From NCBI GenBank assembly GCA_964569865.1, contig CAZMVQ010000002.1, positions 7,025 through 71,024 of the forward strand: 64,000 nt of DNA, given 5' to 3'. Positions 27,493 to 36,284 of the stretch are shown piece after piece. A program made the translations under genes and the position numbers. This DNA is from DROE01 sp964569865 (GTDB lineage: Bacteria > Pseudomonadota > Alphaproteobacteria > Rhizobiales > Devosiaceae). The notes below the pieces were generated by a model. The model ran no database searches, was not told the DNA's origin, and saw nothing but the letters and a program-made list of their open reading frames with translations. Position 1 is the first letter of the stretch. Every line of letters starts with the position of its first letter.

Positions 27493-28308
27493 TTAATCTC
27501 CGTTAGAGCCATTGCGCGGCAGACAAATTGTGCGCCCTTTTGCAGCATTTATAAATCCCACGACTTCCTGAACCAGAGAATTGCCCTCATAAATTTTGGC
27601 TGCATCGCGTACCCGCTCGCGAAGATTGCCCTCTGAAGAAAATATCATGCGATAGGCTGTTCGAAGAGTTTGAATGTCTTCGCGAGAAAAATTGCGTCTC
27701 TTTAAGCCGACAAGATTTAAGCCCGCCAATTTGGCTCTGTTGCCCAGAGCCATACCAAAAGGAATTATATCTCCATCGACCATTGAGTGGGCGCCAACAA
27801 AAGCGTGCGCGCCCACATGCACAAACTGATGAACCACACATAACCCGCCAAAAATTACAAAATCTTCAACTATAGCGTGCCCGGCGAGACCAACTGAATT
27901 TGCCAGTATTACATTATTGCCAACCGTACAATCATGCGCAATATGGGCATTGGCCATGAGCAGGCAATTGTTGCCAATCGTAGTGCACATTCCCCCGCCT
28001 TCAGTGCCGGGGTTAATGGTAACGTTTTCTCGAATTACGCAATCATTACCAATCTGAAGACTGCTATTTTCTCCGTGATATTTGAGGTCTTGCGGCTGAT
28101 GCCCAATGGAAGCGAAAGGAAAAATCTTGCTATTGGCGCCAATAGAAGTATTTCCGGCCACACAAACATGGGAAATCAGCTCAACATTGTTGCCTAATTC
28201 GACGTTTTTACCCACAATCGAATATGGACCAATGCTAACCCCGTCGCCAATTTTTGCGCCGGCATCTACAATAGCCGTTGGATGAATTTCTACTTTATTC
28301 ACAACCAA
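27493..28308 (-). CDS. lpxA: UDP-N-acetylglucosamine acyltransferase
   Basis: 271 residues. It carries out the first step of lipid A synthesis, transferring a 3-hydroxyacyl chain to UDP-GlcNAc. The N-terminal two-thirds is a left-handed beta helix of hexapeptide repeats (IHPTAIVDAGAKIGDGVSIG and onward), with the catalytic-His region ANAHIAHDCTVGNN. The C-terminal helical domain begins near GLKRRNFSREDI. It lies 70 bases after fabZ. Confidence 0.98.
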   Translation of the reverse strand: MVVNKVEIHPTAIVDAGAKIGDGVSIGPYSIVGKNVELGNNVELISHVCVAGNTSIGANSKIFPFASIGHQPQDLKYHGENSSLQIGNDCVIRENVTINPGTEGGGMCTTIGNNCLLMANAHIAHDCTVGNNVILANSVGLAGHAIVEDFVIFGGLCVVHQFVHVGAHAFVGAHSMVDGDIIPFGMALGNRAKLAGLNLVGLKRRNFSREDIQTLRTAYRMIFSSEGNLRERVRDAAKIYEGNSLVQEVVGFINAAKGRTICLPRNGSNGD

Positions 28309-28378
28309 ACCACCTCAATATTCACAACCAAACCTAACCAACTAATTTTACTCATTTTCAAACAAATAATTGCGTAAC

Positions 28379-28852
28379 CTATTGCTCAATGATCATTGCG
28401 CCAACTTCAGCCTCGGCAATAAGGTTTTCGCCCACCATGGCACGAGCATAATAGCGCCCGATGTTATTTCTGCGGCGAATTTTTTTAATATGATATTCAA
28501 GCCGGTCACCGGGTACTGCCGGCTTGCGAAATTTTGCCTTATCAATCGTTAGCATATAAACTAGGTGAGAAATTCCCTTCTCCCGTTCAGCCGCAATTAC
28601 AATTGCTCCAGCTGTCTGGGCCATGCCCTCGATAATAAGCACACCGGGAAATATGGGATTGCCGGGGAAATGTCCCTGAAATATCGGCTCGTTATAGGAG
28701 ACATTTTTAATACCGGTTGCGCTTTCGTCACCGTTTATGTCAATAATTTTGTCCAGCATTAAAAATGGATACCGATGAGGCAGGCAAGTCAGCAAATCAT
28801 CAATTTCAAGGCAGGTCAGTTTAACCGGATCATCTCCGCTTTGAATATTCAT
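28379..28852 (-). CDS. fabZ: 3-hydroxyacyl-[acyl-carrier-protein] dehydratase FabZ
   Basis: 157 residues, hot-dog fold. It dehydrates 3-hydroxyacyl-ACP in fatty acid elongation and competes with LpxA/LpxD for the same pool. The catalytic His is in QGHFPGNPIFPGVL and the Glu in IEGMAQTAGAI; the early segment is LPHRYPFLMLD. Its start overlaps the lpxD stop by four bases, implying coupled translation. Confidence 0.97.
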   Translation of the reverse strand: MNIQSGDDPVKLTCLEIDDLLTCLPHRYPFLMLDKIIDINGDESATGIKNVSYNEPIFQGHFPGNPIFPGVLIIEGMAQTAGAIVIAAEREKGISHLVYMLTIDKAKFRKPAVPGDRLEYHIKKIRRRNNIGRYYARAMVGENLIAEAEVGAMIIEQ

Positions 28853-29877
28853 TTTTTCGTCCCCTTTGCTAACCGTCTCACTACTGCATATTCACGCCAC
28901 AGGTCTTTAATGTTTTGCGCTGGCGTGCCGGCTATTTTTGACCCTGCAGGCCAATCTTTAGTTATGGACGCTCTAGGGTGCGCAACTGACCCTTCGCCCA
29001 TTGTAATATGTCCAACCGTGCCAACGTTTGCCCCTATTAGCACACCATCCTCAAGTATTGTGGCGCCGGCCAAACCGGCCATTGGAGCAATTAGGCAATT
29101 GCGGCCGATTTTTGAGCCATGACTAATTTTGACCATGGCCCCGACCTTGGAATTCTCCCCTATTATCGTATCGTCAAGTGCTCCCCGGTCAATAGTAGTG
29201 TTGGCACCAATTTCTACATTTGATTGAATAATTGTGCGGCCCAGTTGCGGAATTTTTATATTCGACTTGCCAAAATCCAGCCAGCCAAATCCATCAGCGC
29301 CAATCCTTACCCCATTGGCAATCGATACATCATCGCCAACAAGGGAGCACTCAATTGTAACGTTTGCCCCGATAAAACAATTGCGTCCGATTTTAACATT
29401 GGGACCAATTACTGCGTTTGGGCCTATAACTGTTCCCTGCCCTATATGAGCTTCACTGCCAATAGTTGTATAATCAGCAATGGTCACGCCACTTTCAATT
29501 TCTGGTTTTGCCGCGCCGGGTATTATTGGAGAGATTGCCAAACGACGGCGCTTTGCAGGAAATAAAACCTTTAATATCTTTACATATGAAGTGTGTGGAT
29601 CATTGCAAATCACAGCTATTGCATCATCAGGCACCTGATCTGCCAGCGCCTTTGAAACTAAAACAACTCCAGCGTTAGTCGTTGAAAGTGCTTTGGCATA
29701 CGATTTATGGGCAGCCAGACTAATATCCCCGGTTTGAGCAGTATCCAGAACCTGTGCATTGGTAATGAGCTTTGATGCGTCTTGAGACGATATATTCACA
29801 TCAGAAATTTCTGCTAATTCAAACAAATCGCTCAGTTTAAATTCACCGGCGCTTCCAAAGAATTTTGTGTCAACCAT
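28849..29877 (-). CDS. lpxD: UDP-3-O-(3-hydroxyacyl)glucosamine N-acyltransferase
   Basis: 342 residues. It adds the second, N-linked hydroxyacyl chain in lipid A synthesis. An N-terminal uridine-binding domain (about 1-100, including NAGVVLVS) precedes hexapeptide repeats (VIGPNAVIGPNVKIGRNCFI). The catalytic-His region is GAMVKISHGSKIGRNC, and RASITKDWPAGSKIAGTPAQ is near the end. An intrinsic terminator separates it from bamA upstream, so lpxD-fabZ-lpxA-lpxB may depend on read-through or on a promoter near the terminator. Confidence 0.97.
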   Translation of the reverse strand: MVDTKFFGSAGEFKLSDLFELAEISDVNISSQDASKLITNAQVLDTAQTGDISLAAHKSYAKALSTTNAGVVLVSKALADQVPDDAIAVICNDPHTSYVKILKVLFPAKRRRLAISPIIPGAAKPEIESGVTIADYTTIGSEAHIGQGTVIGPNAVIGPNVKIGRNCFIGANVTIECSLVGDDVSIANGVRIGADGFGWLDFGKSNIKIPQLGRTIIQSNVEIGANTTIDRGALDDTIIGENSKVGAMVKISHGSKIGRNCLIAPMAGLAGATILEDGVLIGANVGTVGHITMGEGSVAHPRASITKDWPAGSKIAGTPAQNIKDLWREYAVVRRLAKGTKK

Positions 29878-29887
29878 AACTGATACT

Positions 29888-29922
29888 CAAACAAAAACTG
29901 CGGTGCGTTAAGCACCGCAGTT
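29888..29922 (-). terminator. Strong Rho-independent terminator between bamA and lpxD
   Basis: On the minus strand AACTGCGGTGC-TTAAC-GCACCGCAGTT, a perfect 11-base stem with a 5-base loop, is followed by TTTTTGTTTG. It lies about 25 bases after the bamA stop. Confidence 0.85.
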
Positions 29923-29946
29923 GAAAGATTTTAGCCACCTTAAAAA

Positions 29947-32265
29947 TTATAGCAGCGTTGAAATTGTAAACTGGAATACCTGTGTACTATCCCCGGTGTC
30001 TTGCTGAAGAACCTGAGCGAAATCACCACGCAAAGGACCAAACGGAGAGTTCCAGATAATGGAAGCACCAACGGATGAGCGTACCTGTTGAGTATCACCA
30101 GAGACTGTGGCAGGTGCCGCGACAGAAGCACTGGATAGATATCCAACGTCAGCCCAAACGGCTCCGCGTAATCCGTAGCTTTCTGGCAATGCTGGAATTG
30201 GGAATTCAAGCTCCGCAGAAATTCCGGCAAAGACAGTAGAGCCCAAGCTTTCGCCGTTGGCAGCATTTGGCCCCATGCCTCTGGCCTGGAAGCCACGGAC
30301 AAGATTTGAACCTTTAAAATAGGTTTCTGTTACATTTACACCGGTACCGCTGAGGTCAGTGATAACGCCGACCTGACCACGTACGGAAGCAACAATTCCT
30401 GAATCCTGAATAACAGGGACAAAATAGCGGGCTTTGGCTTCAGTGCTAATGAAATTATTATCCCACCCTGCATATTGCTGGTTAAGGGTGGCGATAAGCC
30501 CTGTTGTGGGAATAACCGGGTCATCAACAGAATTATAAGTAACGCTATAACCGATAAAGGCTTTGTTTCGTGTCACGCCATTAAGATTTAGAACAGAAGT
30601 GGTGTCACCCGGTTTTGGATTGACATCAATAAAGGTGCGAGATTCAATTCCCACCATGACACTAGCGCTTATTTCGTCAGTCAAAGGAACACCGAAACGA
30701 AGCTGTCCGCCTGTGGCATCCGAACCAAAGAAGCTTGCCGGAGTTTCAGAAGCAATACTTTTGTAGAGATCAAAACCGGCTGAAATCCTTAGTCCGGCAA
30801 AGCGCGGCTCAGAGAACGAAAGCTCATAAGTTTGACCATTAGGAGTGGCACCAACGGAAATTTTCAGATACTGACCACGGCCCAAAAAGTTGGTTTCCGT
30901 AAGTGATATCTCGCCCAAAACCCCATCAGTTGAAGAGTAGCCAGCGGAAAATCCGTAATCACCGGTGGATTTTTCTACAACTGCGATATTCAGGATGATT
31001 TTATCTGCCGCACTACCCATCTGGGTCGTAACGCCAACGGACGCGAAATAATTCAGTCTTTCGATTGCTGTTTTACCACGTGTAACCATTGACCGGTTGA
31101 ACGGGTCACCTTCAGCAAAATTAAGTTCGCGACGAATAACAAAGTCACGGGTCTTGGTGTTGCCTGTGATATTGATGCGCTCCACATAAACCCGAGCGCC
31201 CTCATCGATCAGATAAGTCACGTTGAATATTTTATTTGCCACATCCCGATCAAGCCGTGGACGAACATCGGCAAAGGCAAATCCCTGTCCGGTGGCTTTA
31301 AAGGCAAGATCTTCAACAGAACGCTGCAGATCACGGAATGAGTAGTTATTCCCCTGATAAGTGCGGATGCTGGATTTTAGAACATCTGTATCAAGTCCCG
31401 GAATTGATGTTTCGATACCAATTTCACCAAAGCTGTAACGTTCGCCTTCCGAAATTGTAAAACTTACGAAATAGGCGTTGCGATCGGCGTCAAATTCAGC
31501 AACAGCCGACAATACCTGAGCATCAGGAAAACCACGGTTTACATAATAAAAGCGAATGGCTTCTTTATCAAAATCCAGTTTTTCCTGCTTTAGCTCGTCA
31601 TCATTAAACAACCAGCTCATCAAACCGGTTTCACGGGTGCTGATAACGCCCTTAAGAGTTCCTGCATTAAATGCATTGTTGCCGGTGAAGTTAATCGCTG
31701 CGATTCCCGCGCGATCTCCCTCATCAATCACGAACACAATACGCATACGCCCGTCTTCAACCGCTTCTGTGCGGGCAGTGACCGAAATATTGGTGTAACC
31801 CGCATTGTCATATGTGGATCGAATAGCGGCAATATCCCCCTGCAAGCGTTCCTGAGTGAAGGTGCCGCGGGAGGCCAGATTGACAAGAACAATCAATTTG
31901 TCATCGGTGAAGCGCTGATTGCCTTCAAACAGAACAGATGCGACGATCGAATTTTCACGAACTGATACAGAAAGGGTGCCGCCGGAATAGCGCACGCCTA
32001 CTGAACTGAACAGACCTGTGGAGTTCAAAGAATTAATGGAAGCCTGAATTTTTGCATTTGTCGCAACATCACCAACACGAATGGTCAGGTATGATTTTAG
32101 CGTTACATCATCGACCCTTGAATTACCGGTTATCGAAATGCGAGAAACCGTCTGAGCCTGAGCAGCCTCAACGCCAAAAACCCCAAACCCAATACCGGTT
32201 ACAGGTGCAAAAAGCACCAGTGCCAGTGACAAAATAAAACTACGGAGCAAATTACGCTGGATCAT
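29947..32265 (-). CDS. bamA: Outer membrane protein assembly factor BamA
   Basis: 772 residues. The signal peptide covers about residues 1-38 and ends at EAAQAQT. Five POTRA domains follow in the periplasm (from VSRISITGNSRVDD to about residue 430), then a 16-strand Omp85 barrel. The barrel contains the conserved VRGF motif in GSNLVRGFQARG and ends with the aromatic-rich strand VFQFTISTLL. BamA is the core of the BAM complex that inserts beta-barrel proteins. The ATG has a GAGG box. Its place between rseP and lpxD is canonical. Confidence 0.98.
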   Translation of the reverse strand: MIQRNLLRSFILSLALVLFAPVTGIGFGVFGVEAAQAQTVSRISITGNSRVDDVTLKSYLTIRVGDVATNAKIQASINSLNSTGLFSSVGVRYSGGTLSVSVRENSIVASVLFEGNQRFTDDKLIVLVNLASRGTFTQERLQGDIAAIRSTYDNAGYTNISVTARTEAVEDGRMRIVFVIDEGDRAGIAAINFTGNNAFNAGTLKGVISTRETGLMSWLFNDDELKQEKLDFDKEAIRFYYVNRGFPDAQVLSAVAEFDADRNAYFVSFTISEGERYSFGEIGIETSIPGLDTDVLKSSIRTYQGNNYSFRDLQRSVEDLAFKATGQGFAFADVRPRLDRDVANKIFNVTYLIDEGARVYVERINITGNTKTRDFVIRRELNFAEGDPFNRSMVTRGKTAIERLNYFASVGVTTQMGSAADKIILNIAVVEKSTGDYGFSAGYSSTDGVLGEISLTETNFLGRGQYLKISVGATPNGQTYELSFSEPRFAGLRISAGFDLYKSIASETPASFFGSDATGGQLRFGVPLTDEISASVMVGIESRTFIDVNPKPGDTTSVLNLNGVTRNKAFIGYSVTYNSVDDPVIPTTGLIATLNQQYAGWDNNFISTEAKARYFVPVIQDSGIVASVRGQVGVITDLSGTGVNVTETYFKGSNLVRGFQARGMGPNAANGESLGSTVFAGISAELEFPIPALPESYGLRGAVWADVGYLSSASVAAPATVSGDTQQVRSSVGASIIWNSPFGPLRGDFAQVLQQDTGDSTQVFQFTISTLL

Positions 32266-32282
32266 GGTGTCCTCAACAGTCT

Positions 32283-32331
32283 TTTGACTTCAATCCCGAC
32301 AAGCCGTTTGACTTCGTCCCGGCATCGGGAT
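32283..32331. repeat. Direct and inverted repeats upstream of bamA
   Basis: TTTGACTTC-(A)ATCCCG (32283-32298) is repeated as TTTGACTTC-GTCCCG (32307-32321). ATCCCGA (32293-32299) is inverted as TCGGGAT (32325-32331), and CCCG-GCAT-CGGG is a small perfect hairpin at 32318-32329. The cluster is 20-65 bases before the bamA start on the minus strand and may be a regulatory leader. No regulator was recognised, and the rest of 32332-32480 shows nothing. Confidence 0.4.
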
Positions 32332-32480
32332 CAAAAAGAATCGCCGACGCAAAGTCCAATAACATTCATCAGGTAAATGTTTTACTAGTTTTTCACTCAA
32401 GAGCAACCCGTTATGGTCAATTTCATGGTAAATATTTTGCTAGGGGTATTCTTGCAACAGTTGGAATTTACAAGCGTTTT

Positions 32481-33593
32481 TTAGAATATGTCGTTAATCA
32501 CGGTAAAAATCATCAGTGTACCCACCAACACCATGCCCAGACGAAAGCCAATTTCCTGAACTCGCTGACTTAGGGGTTTGCCCTTAACAGCTTCAATAAG
32601 GTAATAAACCAAGTGCCCACCGTCGAGCATCGGGATTGGAAACAGATTGAAAATTCCGATGTTTAGGGACAATAAAGCGGTTAAATTCAACAGGGCGATG
32701 AAGCCTAACGTGGCCACCTCACCAGAAATTTGTGCAACTTTAATCGGCCCGCCCAATTGCTCCACATCGCCACGACCAACAAAGAAATCAGCCAGAAAGG
32801 CAAAGGTTCTATCAACCAGAAACACCATTTCTTCCACAGCCATAGACATGGCTTCAACAGGGCCGGGATAAAATCTTACTACATCTTCAGGACTGACGCT
32901 GCGGGAGACCCCAATGCGTCCGATCCGGTTTTCATTGCCAAAGCGATCTGTTACCGGAACTGCGGCCGGTACAAGTGAAACCTCGATCTCACGATCAAAA
33001 CGGTCCAATATTATGGTAACTTCGCGTTCAGGGCTGCTCGATACAAGACGTTGAAAATCATTGAACCCGCGCACCGCATATCCATCGACCGCAAGAATTT
33101 TGTCTCCGGGTAAAATCCCGGCCTCAGAAGCGATGGAGTTAGCAATCACGTCTTGAATTACCGGCTCCGTATAATAACGCCCAACGCCAAGCAGCAACCC
33201 ATAAAGAACCATAAACGTAAAAATAACGTTGGCTAGCGGGCCTGCAACCACAACAGCTATTCGTTGCCAGACAGATTTTTGCGAAAATAGATTGCCTCTA
33301 AGGTGCGGCGGAATTTTTGCGACAAATTCAGGATCGTTAAGCGAAGCCTCGTTCATATCCCCGACAAAGCGCACATATCCACCAAGCGGGATCAGTGAAA
33401 GCCGCCAACGCGTTCCAAGCCTGTCGGTAAAGCCCCATATTTCACGGCCAAACCCTACCGAAAAAGTCTGGATGGCAACTCCATTCCAGCGGGCAACCAG
33501 ATAGTGTCCCATCTCGTGAACAAAAACTATCACCGTCAAAACCAAAAGAAATGGCGCGATATAAGACAATAACCACCAAGCGAATTCAAACAT
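32481..33593 (-). CDS. rseP: RIP metalloprotease RseP
   Basis: 370 residues. It is an intramembrane site-2 zinc protease that cleaves anti-sigma factors and remnant signal peptides. The zinc ligands are FVHEMGHYL (HExxH) in the first transmembrane helix and the Asp of NLFPIPMLDGGHL in the third. A periplasmic PDZ domain lies at about 115-205 (SEAGILPGDKILAVDG). One PDZ domain is recognisable here; E. coli RseP has two. The gene sits between cdsA and bamA as in most proteobacteria. Confidence 0.96.
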   Translation of the reverse strand: MFEFAWWLLSYIAPFLLVLTVIVFVHEMGHYLVARWNGVAIQTFSVGFGREIWGFTDRLGTRWRLSLIPLGGYVRFVGDMNEASLNDPEFVAKIPPHLRGNLFSQKSVWQRIAVVVAGPLANVIFTFMVLYGLLLGVGRYYTEPVIQDVIANSIASEAGILPGDKILAVDGYAVRGFNDFQRLVSSSPEREVTIILDRFDREIEVSLVPAAVPVTDRFGNENRIGRIGVSRSVSPEDVVRFYPGPVEAMSMAVEEMVFLVDRTFAFLADFFVGRGDVEQLGGPIKVAQISGEVATLGFIALLNLTALLSLNIGIFNLFPIPMLDGGHLVYYLIEAVKGKPLSQRVQEIGFRLGMVLVGTLMIFTVINDIF

Positions 33594-33661
33594 CTATAAT
33601 TTTCCAGTTTTATAGCTTTGGGAAACAATTCAAGCAGCAAATGTCCATATAGAACAATTTA

Positions 33662-34735
33662 TTACCAGACAAAAATACCACGTGCGACAAATTGAGAGCC
33701 GGAATTTATGGCCCCTATGGCAAACAACAGCAAAGCGCCAAATGTAAGGCTGTCCATGCGATCCAGCAATCCGCCATGGCCGGGAATAGCATCGCCACTA
33801 TCCTTAATCCTAAAGTGGCGCTTTATGGCGCTCTCGACAAGATCTCCCATTTGCCCGAAAACTGAAACACTGGCAGCTATTAACATACCAATCCACCAGG
33901 GCGAGGGGGAAACAATTACAAAAACCAAAAGTCCGCTCAAGGTGCCTGAAATCAGACCGCCGATGGCACCAGACCAGGTTTTTGCCGGAGAAATTTCAGG
34001 ATTAAGTTTGGCGCCGCGAAAATATCTTCCAGCCAGCAATGCACCGGTATCAGTCATCCAGACCGTTGCGCCAAGAAAGAAACAGGCTGCAAATCCCCAG
34101 CCAACAATACCCCATGAAGCAAAATCTGAAACCACATAATCAGAGGCATCAAAGCTCCATGTGTCAATTCCGCGAATCAACAACAATGCTAAAATAACGG
34201 CGGAAAAGAACAAAAATCCCCCTGCCCTCCATATTCTGAATTTTGCCTGACCAAAAAGAGAAATAAATGCCCCTGTCCCGCCCATTATAAGGCCAAAAGC
34301 TATCCCCCACACCGAGCCAATAATGGGAACCAGAGCAATTAAAGCAATCAGAAACATGCCAAACGGGCGATTTTGGCGGGCGCCGATCATAGCTTCCCAC
34401 TCGCGCAAAACTCCGCCAAACGCCAAAGCAACCAGCAAAGCAAACCAGATGCCACCGGCCCAGACCATAAAAATGGTCACCGCCAGCAATACCGCTGCCG
34501 AAATCAGGCGCGGCCCCATATCACTCCATGATCTGGATGCGGTTTCGGCTTTTTCAGCTTGTGGACTTATGCCTGAAGCCGGTTTTTGCCCTGGTTTTTG
34601 NNNNNNNNNNNNNNNNNNNNNNNNNNNNNNNNNNNNNNNNNNNNNNNNNNNNNNNNNNNNNNNNNNNNNNNNNNNNNNNNNNNNNNNNNNNNNNNNNNNN
34701 GGTTTTTGCCCTGGTTTTTGTTCGTTTTGGCTCAT
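33662..34735 (-). CDS. cdsA: Phosphatidate cytidylyltransferase (interrupted by assembly gap)
   Basis: Inner-membrane enzyme making CDP-diacylglycerol from phosphatidate and CTP. The C-terminal signature is RHFRIKDSGDAIPGHGGLLDRMD, and about eight transmembrane helices precede it. The N-terminus is an unusual Gln/Lys/Pro-Gly stretch (MSQNEQKPGQKP) broken by the gap at 34601-34700. Merging the 20-base flanking duplication leaves 954 bases, 318 codons, in frame, so the gene looks intact, but the number of QKPGQKP repeats is unresolved. The start overlaps the uppS stop by four bases. Confidence 0.93.
   Translation of the reverse strand: MSQNEQKPGQKXXXXXXXXXXXXXXXXXXXXXXXXXXXXXXXXXXQKPGQKPASGISPQAEKAETASRSWSDMGPRLISAAVLLAVTIFMVWAGGIWFALLVALAFGGVLREWEAMIGARQNRPFGMFLIALIALVPIIGSVWGIAFGLIMGGTGAFISLFGQAKFRIWRAGGFLFFSAVILALLLIRGIDTWSFDASDYVVSDFASWGIVGWGFAACFFLGATVWMTDTGALLAGRYFRGAKLNPEISPAKTWSGAIGGLISGTLSGLLVFVIVSPSPWWIGMLIAASVSVFGQMGDLVESAIKRHFRIKDSGDAIPGHGGLLDRMDSLTFGALLLFAIGAINSGSQFVARGIFVW
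34601..34700. other. Assembly gap (100 N) in the cdsA N-terminal repeat
   Basis: Flanked by the same 20 bases, GGTTTTTGCCCTGGTTTTTG, at 34581-34600 and 34701-34720. It is probably an unresolved tandem repeat or an unmerged overlap. Confidence 0.95.
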
Positions 34736-35442
34736 TTTACGGTCTCAATTCCGCCAAATCGGCGTTGACGAGACGAAAATTTTTCAAGAGCATCAACAAA
34801 CGAATTTTCATCAAATTGCGGCCAAAGCACATCTAAAAACACCAGTTCAGCATATGCCGCCTGCCAGACAAGAAAATTTGAGGTGCGCTGCTCTCCTCCG
34901 GTACGAATCAGCAAATCAGGGTCTGGAATCCCGGCTGTAAAAAGCGAAGATGACACAAGGTTTTCAGTAATATCGCTGATTTTTATTTTGCCATCCAGCA
35001 AATCCTGGCCGATTTTTTTCATGGCGGAGGCAATTTCCAGCCGTCCCCCATAATTAAATGCCACATTGAGATTAAGCCCGGTATTGGTTTTGGTTTTTTC
35101 TTCCACCTGAGCAATGATTGTCTTTAACGCCGGTTCTAATCCATCCCTGTCCCCAAGGATGCGAACCTTGACATTGTTCGCGATCAATTTCTCAAGATCT
35201 GAATCAACAAATCTTTTTAACAGTTTGAAAATAAAATCAACTTCGGATTTCGGTCGGCGCCAGTTTTCAGAGCTAAAACTAAATACTGTAAGATAGGAGA
35301 CTTTATAACGGATAGCGCAATCGACCAGTTTCCTTAAGGATTTTATGCCCTCAAGATGCCCCTCGGTTCGCTGTTTGCCGCGTGCCAAAGCCCAACGGCC
35401 ATTGCCATCCATCGTCACGCCAATGTGGGTGGGAATGGTCAA
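34732..35442 (-). CDS. uppS: Undecaprenyl diphosphate synthase
   Basis: 236 residues, cis-prenyltransferase making the C55 lipid carrier for peptidoglycan and O-antigen. The catalytic Asp is in HIGVTMDGNGRWA. Further motifs are FSFSSENWRRP, NVAFNYGGR, and the distal signature DLLIRTGGEQRTSNFL and WQAAYAEL. The start codon appears to be TTG (35442), since no ATG is in frame between it and an upstream stop; the Shine-Dalgarno region is weak. It is coupled to cdsA by a four-base overlap. Confidence 0.96.
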   Translation of the reverse strand: MTIPTHIGVTMDGNGRWALARGKQRTEGHLEGIKSLRKLVDCAIRYKVSYLTVFSFSSENWRRPKSEVDFIFKLLKRFVDSDLEKLIANNVKVRILGDRDGLEPALKTIIAQVEEKTKTNTGLNLNVAFNYGGRLEIASAMKKIGQDLLDGKIKISDITENLVSSSLFTAGIPDPDLLIRTGGEQRTSNFLVWQAAYAELVFLDVLWPQFDENSFVDALEKFSSRQRRFGGIETVK

Positions 35443-35632
35443 AGTATCATTGATATGGTCGGTTTTAATCCCAGCGGTTTTTATTTAACTGCCCCTTTTG
35501 GCGAATTGATTGGTCAAGCGAATAACAAATCCTCTCACCATGTAAAAGGCTTCACAATATTTTTATTGCGAATTAGGAGCAATTGGTCGCGCAAATTGTC
35601 TGAGTAAAAGTACAACCAAATTAGCTTAGTTC

Positions 35633-36193
35633 CTAAACCTGCATAATTTCTTTTTCTTTTTGCGCGGTTATATCGTCGATTTTTGTAATGGCTTCATCGG
35701 TGGCTTTTTGCACCTGCTCAGAATATCCGTGCATTTCATCCTTGCCCATGTCCCCGTCTTTTTCGCCCTTTTTCAAATTATCCATGCCATCCCGGCGGAT
35801 ATGGCGAACGGCAACCCGGGCCTGCTCAGCATAATTTGAGGCAACTTTGCTTAATTCGCGCCGCCTCTCCTCGTTTAACTCCGGAAGCGGCACTCGAATA
35901 TTTGCCCCTTCGGTAATGGGATTAAGACCAAGGCCCGAATCACGAATTGCTTTATCAACCGCTGCCGCCATTGTGCGATCCCACACCTGAACAGAAATCA
36001 TCCTGACATCGGAAACAGTAACCGAGGCCATTTGATTTAGAGGCATGGGTGAACCATAGGCATCGACCATAACCGGGTCCAGCATGGTTGCACTGGCACG
36101 GCCTGTTCTTAGTCCTGCCAATTCATCTTTGAGAGAATCAACGGATTTATCCATACGCGAAGTTAATGCGCTAAGAGAAAATTCATCGGCCAT
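35633..36193 (-). CDS. frr: Ribosome recycling factor
   Basis: 186 residues. With EF-G it splits post-termination ribosomes. Family features are SLKDELAGLRTGRASATMLD, PLNQMASVTV, IRVPLPELNEERRREL and VRHIRRDGMDNLKK. It follows pyrH by about 90 bases. The 190-base spacer to uppS contains no gene and may hold a promoter, though none was convincing. Confidence 0.98.
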   Translation of the reverse strand: MADEFSLSALTSRMDKSVDSLKDELAGLRTGRASATMLDPVMVDAYGSPMPLNQMASVTVSDVRMISVQVWDRTMAAAVDKAIRDSGLGLNPITEGANIRVPLPELNEERRRELSKVASNYAEQARVAVRHIRRDGMDNLKKGEKDGDMGKDEMHGYSEQVQKATDEAITKIDDITAQKEKEIMQV

Positions 36194-36284
36194 ATTCTAA
36201 ATCCAATCATAAATTTAATTCAGCTGCAAAAATCCGGTACAAGATATTAAGGACAAGCACCGCCTGATCTGAATTCTGTCTACC

